In this document: one piece after another, positions 56,015 to 64,000 of the stretch
Layout: each line of letters starts with the position of its first letter
How positions within the stretch are numbered: position 1 is the stretch's first letter
NCBI GenBank assembly: GCA_030278955.1
Contig: JAOANR010000014.1
Coordinates: 39,879,453-39,943,452 of the forward strand
Source of the DNA: Hygrophila difformis
Taxonomy: Eukaryota > Streptophyta > Magnoliopsida > Lamiales > Acanthaceae
Direction of reading: 5' to 3'
Length of the DNA: 64,000 bases
The notes under the pieces: generated by a model
The model's database searches: none
What the model saw: the letters and a program-made list of their open reading frames with translations, nothing else
What the model was told of the DNA's origin: nothing
Made by a program: the position numbers and the translations under genes

Positions 56015-56836
56015 ATACTTTCCTCATCCCATCTTATTTATAAGTACTATTTATTTATTTCATCACACTTTTTTTAACATGCATGTACTAGTAAAGCAAA
56101 AGGGTGCATCATTAAGAGCCAAAATTTTACATTACAGTCCAAAGAATATCTTCCAATGAGGTCTATGGTAAAGAGAAAAGGGAAAACATGAAAAAGAAAA
56201 AAAAAATCAAAAATAATTGTAATGGAGATGAGTTACCCTTTAATTTTACTAGTATAAAAAAATAAAGAGAATTATTCAATTACTAAATATTAGCTAGCTA
56301 TGAAAGAAATTTAGAAAGAAAAAATTAAGAATTGGAAGGAGTGAAGGGGAAAATGAAGCAAGATAGTTGTATGAATTTCCTTATTTGGTGGTGAAGGAAT
56401 GTGTAATAAGTAATTAATTGAGGAGACGGTCTAATAAGTTACCAAATAAACAAATAGTCCAGCAATACATCAGAAGGGCCTTACCAATTGATTCGTAGTA
56501 CTATAAGAAAGAAACTTCCCCTCTTGTAGTTATAGTAGTTACCCAATCCCAATGTTGTGACTGTGATGAGCCAGCCTGAGCTGCCAATTACCACCATATT
56601 ATCAAATCATTACCATATACTAGTACAATATTTTCTGACAAGTGATTCTAATTTACTACTTCCAATTTTATACTCCCCCTATTAATTATTGTCATTATTA
56701 CCTGGCTAATCAATACCACCATTTCCCCTCCCTTAAATCTTTATTCCCTGATTTCCTCCCTCCTCCCTCCTTCGGTTACCCACACTCAATTCCTTTCTTT
56801 CGTTCTGTCTTTCTTTCTCGATTCTTCTCATCCACG

Positions 56837-57802
56837 ATGAGAAACATCATTTGTTACGGCCAAAACTCCATTGATGTCGTCTCAAATTCTTATTGTCGGA
56901 ATCCTTCCAGCACTCAGGTTTTGTCCCAATCTCAATCCGAGTCTCAATCCCATCGATCCCAATCTCAGTCCTCGTCGCCTCCCACCAATTGCTCCTCGAA
57001 TGCGGTGACTTGTATCTACAGAGCCAGGCTCCCATCCAACGGCCGGTCTTTTCTCGTCAGGCTGACGTGGACCAAATCCGCACACGGCGGGTTGTCCATC
57101 GGCGTCTCGGATTACCCCCACTTTTCCTCTGCCAAGCTCCGGAAATCTTGTCCGATTATTACCAAGAAGCGGGGCTCCAGGACCTTCGAATCGTCTACGA
57201 CTGTCTCCCCGCCGGTGGAGGCCGTGTGGGATCTTTCCAGGGCCAAATACGCCGCCGGGCCGGAGCCCGTGTCCGGATTCTACGTGGCGGTCCTGGTCAA
57301 CTCCGAGCCGTGCCTGATCGTTGGCGACGTTGAATACTGCGAATCCGAGCTGAAAAAGCGGGTTTCTGAAAACCGCGTGTTGGAGTTCTCGTTGGTGTCG
57401 AAGAGCGAACATTTTTCGGGCAACTGTTCGGTGTTTTCGACGACGGCGAAGTTTTGCGAGACGGGGAGCTGTCACAGCGTCGAGATAAAGTGCAGTGGGG
57501 ACGACAAGAACCCGGTGCTGTCGGTTGACGTGGACAAGAAGAATGTGATCCAGGCCAAGAGATTGAAGTGGAATTTTCGCGGGAATCAGACGATCTTCGT
57601 GGACGGCGCATTGGTGGATTTGATGTGGGACGTGCACGATTGGTTGTTCAGACCGAAGCTGGGATATGCCGTGTTCATGTTTCGGACGAGGAGTGGATTC
57701 GACAGCAGGCTTTGGTTGGAAGATAGGAATTTTGTCGAACAGGATGCGTTTGACAAGATTGGGTTTTCTTTGCTGATTCTTGCCTGTCGAAATTCCGATT
57801 GA
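56837..57802 (+). CDS. DUF868 family protein, copy B (321 aa)
   Basis: Intact single-exon twin of the gene at 4506-5471. The start is ATG 56837, equivalent to copy A; an in-frame upstream ATG at 56642 is open only because five bases (near 4445 in A) are absent, and that upstream stretch has leader-like, not protein-like, composition. Over 966 bp I see three differences, all amino-acid changing: Ser36, Arg75 and Glu216 here. All DUF868 blocks are as in copy A. Residues 75 and 216 lie in the domain, and both changes alter charge. With its upstream region free of the copia insertion, this copy may be the better expressed one; that is inference. Confidence 0.92.
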   Translation: MRNIICYGQNSIDVVSNSYCRNPSSTQVLSQSQSESQSHRSQSQSSSPPTNCSSNAVTCIYRARLPSNGRSFLVRLTWTKSAHGGLSIGVSDYPHFSSAKLRKSCPIITKKRGSRTFESSTTVSPPVEAVWDLSRAKYAAGPEPVSGFYVAVLVNSEPCLIVGDVEYCESELKKRVSENRVLEFSLVSKSEHFSGNCSVFSTTAKFCETGSCHSVEIKCSGDDKNPVLSVDVDKKNVIQAKRLKWNFRGNQTIFVDGALVDLMWDVHDWLFRPKLGYAVFMFRTRSGFDSRLWLEDRNFVEQDAFDKIGFSLLILACRNSD

Positions 57803-58797
57803 TTTTTTTAATTTTAATTTTTTTTGTTTTAGAGTACCATGATCACTTTTTGTTTGCCTTTTTATTTACAGATAGTGGTTACAACTTAAAACAGTTCGCC
57901 GTGTTTCAGTTTTTCTTACCTGAATTTTTGGGTTTGTTCGTTTTTTTTTTTTTCTCATACATGTTGAAGAAAGAATGGGGCTGCTGTGTAAAGATGTCGA
58001 TGTAAATCCTTCTGATTATACAAAAGGAAAAAAAAAAAAAAAAAAAAGTATAGGTTTTTGGATTTTGGGTGAGAATTTAGATTCAAATCCTCTCTCTTTT
58101 GATTCTGGAATTGTTTAGTTTTATTCAACGGTTTTCGCAAACGGACAAAAAACCGTTCAGAGCCTGACGGGGAATATGAGGATTATTACAACATTCGGAG
58201 ATGGACGAGGTAACATAGGCCGGACAGGGCCTGCCCTGCTTTTCGTTGGAATTGCCGTACAATGGATTGTAGAGCAGGTGCACTTATTTGAGCTTTGCTG
58301 GAGGCCCATTAATAACTAAAATGGCCCATAGTTGTTAATATTTGGAGCCCAATATTCATTAATGCTTATAGGCACAGCTCACAGCAAAGGCCCAAAATAT
58401 GGGAAATTGGACTATATAAATTAAACAAAATGCACGTACAATTGTTTAATGTCGATTCATGGTGGGTTAAAAAATACAGCAACTTTCCGTTTCATGCCAA
58501 GTCAGTTAGTCATGAGTCACGATTTGGAAATTGGAATGCAAACATTGAATTTAAAACTTAGAATGAATAAAATAATAAATATTTAAATCTCAGATTCCTG
58601 TACTTGGACATGATTGCAACTTGCAAACGCATTTAGCAAGTGCGATTTTGAATTGTTTGAGTCATTGTTGCGATGGTGCAAGCGAATAACTAACGAATGT
58701 ATTTTTGTTATAAAAAGAATGTGCCGTTAATACGTCCCTTTTGCCTAAGCAAATTGCATTAATACAATATTATTTAGATTTTGGACAGGACTGCTAT
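57803..58797 (+). other. 3' flank of DUF868 copy B
   Basis: Same non-coding DNA as 5472-6480 with shorter poly-T and poly-A tracts and two or three substitutions. Confidence 0.6.
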
Positions 58798-58802
58798 AAA
58801 AG
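58798..58802. other. Empty target site of Tat element 1
   Basis: Here CTATAAAAGGAAAAGAATG runs uninterrupted with one AAAAG, while copy A has AAAAG on both sides of the element. This is the pre-insertion state. Confidence 0.95.
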
Positions 58803-58965
58803 GAAAAGAATGAATACCATACCCTAAAAAAAAAATTTTAAATACAGATGCTACCCCCTTGCATATATGCCATTACTTGTTCATAATATGGACGACATAG
58901 ATGAGGATTCACAGATTCCAGCGTGCAGTTCTGAGAGCCTAAGGCCCTGTTCTCTAAGCCATAAT

Positions 58966-59200
58966 TTTTCTGGTCTGATATGAATTTATAAGATCTGTTC
59001 TGGTCTGATCTGAATTTGTCTGGTCTGGTCTGAATGTTTTTGGTCTGGTTTGATTCCATCTGGTCTGGTCTGATCTGGTCTGATCTGATCTTATTTTCTC
59101 TATATTATTATAATGATTTGATCTGATCCGATCTGGTCTGATCTTATTTAATCTGGTTTGATCTTAATGTTTCTTATCTGATCTGGTCTGATCTGATTTT
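58966..59200 (+). repeat. TCTGG/TCTGA pentanucleotide tract, copy B
   Basis: Counterpart of 19308-19530 with gained and lost units. Confidence 0.87.
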
Positions 59201-59772
59201 TGTAAAAAAATAAGTAATAAGGCCTGAAAATAAGTTCTAGAGAACGGAGCTTGATTCTCTCAAGTTCGTTGTAGAGTTGTTGATAGCATTCATGCATCTT
59301 TTTATCTAAGCTACATACACCAGTAGTATTCTTATTGATAAGGCTATGGTTTGTAACTTATGAGGCTTAAATGTCCGGTTCAGTCACCCCGACAGTGGCG
59401 ATTTCAGGATTTGAACTGAGGGTGTGCAAATTTTTGAAAAAAATCTACAGTCGCCTTGACATTTCGTGAAAACAATTTATAACTTAATCTACATCTATTT
59501 CATTAAGTATTTTTTTATTAAACATAAAATAATAGTGAATCATTTAACATGTTTTCACCACTTAAAACAATTAACCTACCCAATACTTAGAGATGGGAAT
59601 AGGTCATGCTACCCGACATCACCTAAAATCTAAGCCACTTCAGTGAAGCCAGGGCAAACCTTTTCTATACAAAGGCTAGGCTCGGGTAATTTTGAAAACC
59701 TATATAGCTAAATATGTTCACACCAGACTTTATAATTGACATATTAATATGCTTATTGTAGAGGAATGTTTC

Positions 59773-59775
<3 letters not shown>

Positions 59776-59864
<89 letters not shown>
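59776..59864 (+). repeat. ATT microsatellite, copy B allele (about 29 units)
   Basis: Expanded relative to about 11-12 units in copy A, with identical flanks. Confidence 0.93.
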
Positions 59865-60736
59865 TTATGTAGAAAAAATTATTAATTTAATCTTATATAA
59901 ATTTTTAAAATATTTATAAGCTTTTTTCAAATATGTAAATATATTATATTGGGACATATATGTATGTAAAAAGAAAATTTTAACATGATTTACTTGTAAA
60001 AGACTTAAAGTAATAGAGTATTTATATAAAATTATATAAAATTTAAAATGGAAAAGATATAATAATTTTGTTAGATAAATTTAAAATAATAGAGTATATA
60101 GAGGCGACCCAGCTGGGTGTAAAAATGGAAAAGTATGAATAGGCATAGATAGCACACCAAGCGTTTGTTTCTAGCTACTGGTTTCCTTCAATTTACGGCA
60201 TGTAGTATTCATTAACTCATCCCTCCGTTTCATTTTAGTTATCTAGAAACTAGTTTTTTCACTCGCGGTACCCGCAGATTGTATTAAATATTTGTGTTTC
60301 TAACAAAACCAACTGCTTATCCAAAAAATTAAATTGATTACTTTATGAATTAGCCTACAAATATTAATCACCCAAAAAATTCATTGAACAAAAAAAATCA
60401 AACAAATTAATATTTCTTAAATAAAACAATCTTATAAATTAATATTTAATCGTCCAATGAAATATTTATTTTATAAAGTGTTTAACATGAATATGTTTAA
60501 ATTTAATCTCGACAACATTGAGATAATCTCTATCACAGAAAGTACTTTATTTTATCTTATAATAAAAGATACTTACTAAATTCTCTATACAAAAATAAGT
60601 TGAATATTAGTTCATTAAAAAAATAGTTAAAAACTTAAGTGAATATTAGTTCTATCATAAATAATAGTACTTCTAAAAACCATATAATCAAGTTTAGAAA
60701 TAGTTTTAATATATAAACTTTATAGTTAGAAGTGGG

Positions 60737-60787
60737 CCTAAATTGGTCAGTCCGCGGGCGGCCCGCCCGCGGACTGACCAATTTAGG
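60737..60787. repeat. Perfect inverted repeat, 25-bp arms, 1-base loop
   Basis: Arms 60737-60761 and 60763-60787 are exact reverse complements around C60762. After one mismatch, pairing continues for two more bases. The centre (GGGCGGCCCGCCC) is GC-only within AT-rich DNA. Confidence 0.95.
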
Positions 60788-60996
60788 TCCAATTCAATTG
60801 AATATTTGTTTTAGTAATAGTTATAATAATTTTATTAAAGAAAAATATCATTTATTATAATATACATGAAAAAATAACTCTATATAATATAAAGTATTGT
60901 ACATGAGTCCCTATTTGTATCATTCCAAATGCACATTTGTTAATCAAAACAAATTCTACCTCATTAATGTGTAATATTCAAATTCTAATATCTGTT

Positions 60997-61034
60997 TTTT
61001 TAGGCGAAAATTTCTTTATTGAAGCCGAATAATG
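60997..61034 (-). mobile_element. 38-bp 5'-truncated LINE end with 17-bp target duplication
   Basis: Direct repeats AAATTCTAATATCTGTT (60980-60996 and 61035-61051) are identical. On the minus strand the insert reads CATTATTCGGCTTCAATAAA then GAAATTTTCGCC and a short A-tail, which resembles the 3' terminus of a plant L1 element. Confidence 0.75.
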
Positions 61035-61290
61035 AAATTCTAATATCTGTTCACTTTTATTGAAAAAACTATTTTGATTAGACACAATTATTGCTCAAAT
61101 AAACATCAATTGATAAATTCTAAATAGAACGAATTTTCAGTAGATATTGGAGATATATTTTCAACACCCAAAATATTGGAAAGCCCTAATAGTGTTAAAA
61201 GGGTAGTAATGAGCCACCACGAACCCTAAACCCTAAATAATAAAAAGTACTACTAGAATAGACCTGCGGGGTTTAGTAACGGAATACGGA

Positions 61291-62679
61291 ATGTCTCGCT
61301 CTCCCTCTCCCACCCCCGACCCCCTTCCGCCGGAGGTCTCGCCGGAGGCTCCGCCGGGGTTTTCTTTCAAAGGCTCTCTCAAAGTCTCCTTTAGGGATAT
61401 GGTTATAGATGGAAAGCATGCGGTTCCTGACCCACTGATGGATGACCCGGAGCGCCATTCTTTGGTTGTCTTGGATCACATTGGAGGAGATAGGCTTAAG
61501 CCGAGGATCTCGATTGACCCCCGGGCGTTGGAACGAATGTGTAAGCCGTGGGAAGATGGCCTTATTATCTCCGTGTTGGGCAAACGTGTGGGTTTCTTGG
61601 CTTTGGAGGACAGGCTGAAAAGGCTATGGAAGATTGATGGTAAGTTCAAAATGGTTGAATTGGATGCGGGTTACTTTCTTATAAAATTCCACAATGATGA
61701 GGATCGTATTCGTGTGATGAGGAATGGTCCTTGGATGGCCTTTGATAGCTATATCACTATCATTCCTTGGCGGCCAAACTTCATTGCGAATGATGAGACG
61801 CCGAAGAAGACGATTGTTTGGGCACGGTTTCCCGGTCTGTGCATCGAATATTTTGATGAATTCTTTCTAACTCAGATGGCGTCTGCTTTAGGCACTCCGG
61901 TTCGAGTGGACACAATGTCGAAGGGAGTGGAACGTGCTAAGTATGCACGAGTCTGTGTGGAAATTGACTTGGAGTTGCCGGTGGTGTCAAGTATTTTTCT
62001 TGGGGGTCATTGGCATAAGGTGGCTTATGAGGGCCTGCCCCTCCTCTGCCCGCAATGCATGCGGTATGGCCATGCCAAACATGCTTGTCAGGCTCGCCCC
62101 GCAGAGGTGACTGTGACGCCGGTCTCTACTCCGGTTACTGGTGTGCGGGACACTCAATTGGAACGTGCGGCAGTTGGGGCAAAATCTATGGATGTTGATG
62201 CTGCAAATCCCCCAACCTCCCGAAATTCTGCTGGGATTCCTCCCACTTCCCATAATGATGTGGCAGTTACCAAAGATAGTCCAAACATTCCCCCGCCTAT
62301 CCCAATTCAGCCTAATGGAGATGAATGGGTCAAGGTCGTAAGAAAAAAGTCTACTGGGCCTAAGAAGAATGGGCCTCCTGTTCCTGATATCCGCACTTCT
62401 GCTGTGCGGGGCCGGCAGGCCTCTGGGCCGAGCAAGGATGCATTTGGGCCTAAAGTGCAACGACGTTCAGCTCCCACCTTGGTTGCTCCGCCTAAGGGTA
62501 AAGATATTGCTTTGAGCTCCCTTCCATCCAACGATGAACTAAATCAGTTCGCTAAGAGAGCTCGTTCTTCTGGGCATGATGCGGCTGTCAAGCACGGTGG
62601 ACCGGTGTCAGGACCTGGAGAGACCTCATCGTCCCTCGGAGGCAGGCCACCAGACCGGCCTGATGCTATGGAAACTTAG
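61291..62679 (+). CDS. LINE ORF1: DUF4283 and CCHC zinc-knuckle protein (462 aa)
   Basis: Likely the RNA-binding chaperone of the LINE particle. From ATG 61291, residues 1-30 are Pro-rich. The DUF4283 domain (about residues 65-215) shows IISVLGKRVGFLALEDRLKRLWK, AGYFLIKFHNDEDRIRVMRNGPW and TIVWARFPGLCIEYFDEFFL. A zf-CCHC_4 knuckle follows with C253-X2-C256-X4-H261-X4-C266. The C-terminal 190 residues are Pro/Ser-rich and basic, suggesting disorder. The frame is intact, and ORF2 begins 34 bp after the stop. Length and order match plant L1 ORF1 proteins; a domesticated host gene is unlikely because ORF2 follows directly. Confidence 0.92.
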   Translation: MSRSPSPTPDPLPPEVSPEAPPGFSFKGSLKVSFRDMVIDGKHAVPDPLMDDPERHSLVVLDHIGGDRLKPRISIDPRALERMCKPWEDGLIISVLGKRVGFLALEDRLKRLWKIDGKFKMVELDAGYFLIKFHNDEDRIRVMRNGPWMAFDSYITIIPWRPNFIANDETPKKTIVWARFPGLCIEYFDEFFLTQMASALGTPVRVDTMSKGVERAKYARVCVEIDLELPVVSSIFLGGHWHKVAYEGLPLLCPQCMRYGHAKHACQARPAEVTVTPVSTPVTGVRDTQLERAAVGAKSMDVDAANPPTSRNSAGIPPTSHNDVAVTKDSPNIPPPIPIQPNGDEWVKVVRKKSTGPKKNGPPVPDIRTSAVRGRQASGPSKDAFGPKVQRRSAPTLVAPPKGKDIALSSLPSNDELNQFAKRARSSGHDAAVKHGGPVSGPGETSSSLGGRPPDRPDAMET

Positions 62680-62713
62680 AGTTCGTCCCCCTTCCCTCCT
62701 TATCTTGTTTTTT

Positions 62714-64000
62714 ATGGATTTTCGGAATTTTAAAATGATTGCTTGGAATGTTGGAGGGATTTTGGGGAGGCCTTCAAGGCGTGTGCTTTTGGATATTATT
62801 CGTCGGGTTGCTCCGGATATTCTGGTTATTATGGAGCCCCAGTCTTTGTTCATTCGTTCACAATTGTTTTTCTTCAAGGAAGGATTTATTCCACTGTGTA
62901 TTCAGGAGTCTATTGGGAGATCGGGTGGTTTGTGGATTTTGCAGCGGAGGGGGGTGTTTTTCACTTCCCAGGTGCTTGATTAGAGGGATCGGCTATTGTC
63001 TATACAGCTTTCTTCTGGCGACCAGAATTGGGTGATGACTGCTATATATGGTCATCCTCAATATACTGCCCAACGTCTATTTTCGGATCAACTGCATAAC
63101 CTCTGCTCTTCGGTTGAAGGGGCATGGGTTGTTCTCGGGGACTGGAATCAGGTGTTAGCCTCTGAGGAGGTTCGTGGTGGCTTATTTAATGTAATGCGAG
63201 CCGAGGAATTAGGGAATGTTTTGCACGACTGTGGGTTGACTACTCTCAATACTCAGGGGAGCCCTTTTACATGGTCTCGGCCTGTTGGACAGGGTGGTCG
63301 TATTCAGAAGCGTCTGGATAGGGCGGTTGGGAATCTTGACTGGCTATCTCTCTTTCCTCTTGGCTTTGTTCAGACTCTTCCTATGGTCGGCTCGGATCAT
63401 TGTCCTCTACTGCTACGTTGTGGGATGGCTTCTCCACCAGCCCCTCCTCCTTTCCGATGGGAGGCTTCGTGGGCTCTCATGCCGGAATATTCTAATGTGG
63501 TGGCGGCTGCCTGGGCTAAACCAGCACCTTCTATTTGTGGGAGTCTTCAGAATGTTCGTTCATCCTCCCTCGAATTTAAACGCCTTCATTGTCAGAATTT
63601 TAAGTGGCGGAAGTTGAAACTTATGAAGCGTCTTGAAGGTATAGCAAGAACAATGGAGCATGTGGACTCTATCCGGCTAACACTTTTGGAACAGGAGCTG
63701 AAACGGGAATATGAGTTATTGTTGGCCCAAGAAGAGATGCATTGGTTTCAAAGAGCAAGGGACAAGTGGGTTCGTTATGGTGATCGGAACTCCGCTTACT
63801 TCCATGCCCGAGTTAAATGCAAACGACACCGGGAGCACATTCATGGGATCTTTTTACCTGATGGGACCTGGAGTGAGGACGAAGCTGTTATCCAGGCCCA
63901 GGTTACGGAGTATTACAAGACTATTTTCACCCCCCCACAGAACCCCCTGCGGCAGCGACTGGAAGTTGGTAATAGTAGTTCTAACATCCTCTGTCTTACG
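62714..64000 (+). pseudogene. LINE ORF2, endonuclease part, one in-frame stop, runs off the edge
   Basis: AP-type endonuclease that nicks target DNA for priming. From ATG 62714 come FKMIAWNVGG (catalytic Asn), ILVIMEPQS (metal-binding Glu), GDWNQVL, SPFTWSRPVG and the closing GSDHCPLLL (Asp-His). A helical linker follows with WFQRARDKWVRYGDRNSAYFHARV, which normally precedes RT. A TAG at 62981-62983 interrupts between VLD and RDRL; the same frame then stays open to base 64000. Apart from that stop the domain is complete. RT and the 3' end are beyond the window. Confidence 0.9.

Larger units (their letters stand above)
56015..60243 (+). repeat. Segmental duplication copy B, uninterrupted (4.2 kb)
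   Basis: Matches 3691-6485 joined to 19140-20511 in the same orientation, 52 kb away. Left homology begins exactly where the copia LTR ends in copy A. Right homology ends inside the Stowaway-like terminal repeat. Copy B contains neither the copia nor the Tat element. Confidence 0.95.
60244..61290. other. Intergenic, with a perfect hairpin and a tiny LINE insertion
   Basis: AT-rich and non-coding. The two features in it are listed separately. The last 100 bp (ACCCTAAACCC, TAATAAAAAGTACT) lead into the LINE, whose exact 5' end is not visible. Confidence 0.5.
61291..64000 (+). mobile_element. L1-type LINE retrotransposon, 5' part, truncated by the window
   Basis: Two successive frames, ORF1 (61291-62679) and ORF2 (from 62714), separated by a short spacer, with the plant L1 order: nucleic-acid-binding ORF1 then endonuclease-RT ORF2. 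RT lies beyond the right edge. Confidence 0.93.

Noticed and set aside
56642..56836. N-terminal extension of DUF868 copy B from ATG 56642
   Set aside because: Open only because of a five-base difference from copy A; composition matches a CT-rich leader, and the family N-terminus is at 56837.

Overview
The window is nuclear DNA of a flowering plant, most likely a eudicot; an asterid is only a guess. The grounds are GT-AG introns, AT-rich intergenic DNA, plant-lineage retroelements (Ty1/copia, Ty3/gypsy Tat lineage with two RNase H domains, plant L1 LINE, tRNA-derived SINE, Stowaway and hAT MITEs), a DUF868 gene and a cytosolic class I aldolase. No bacterial operon, phage or CRISPR signal is present. 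One 500-N gap lies at 41086-41585.

Layout. 1-3690 is the 3' part of a Ty1/copia element (pol with one in-frame stop, then a 934-bp 3' LTR). 3691-6485 is copy A of a segmental duplication carrying an intact DUF868 gene. It is interrupted at 6486-19139 by a complete 12.65-kb Tat-type gypsy element (658-bp LTRs, AAAAG target duplication) and resumes at 19140-20511. 20489-22265 holds nested MITEs, a 608-bp hAT-like element built of palindromic GGTATACC-type repeats, and ATT microsatellites. 22587-24680 is a three-exon cytosolic fructose-bisphosphate aldolase gene, the best-supported ordinary host gene. 25705-25976 is a Stowaway MITE. 27091-30465 is a non-coding fold-back-like array of TTGGTAAA/TTTACCAA motifs. 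31655-41085 is a second, related Tat element that loses gag and its 5' LTR at the gap. 41586-43100 is a 784-bp tandem repeat. 43570-47896 (possibly to 49477) is a minus-strand DUF1985-Ulp1 protease gene of the type carried by Mutator-like transposons. 47900-56000 is AT-rich, with minisatellites, a long polypurine block and a SINE. 56015-60243 is copy B of the duplication with a near-identical DUF868 gene and an intact empty site for the first Tat element. 60244-61290 is intergenic, with a perfect hairpin and a 38-bp LINE-end insertion. 61291-64000 is a LINE running off the right edge.

The two Tat elements carry gag-pol on the minus strand. On the opposite strand they carry a spliced plant-mobile-domain (PMD) gene with a coiled coil and an acidic tail, followed by a second short conserved open frame that has its own TATA box and AATAAA. 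This two-unit antisense cassette is the most system-like feature here. The other notable result is a timing conflict: the LTRs of the first Tat element differ about ten times more than the duplicated DNA around the left side of its insertion site, although copy B preserves the pre-insertion state.
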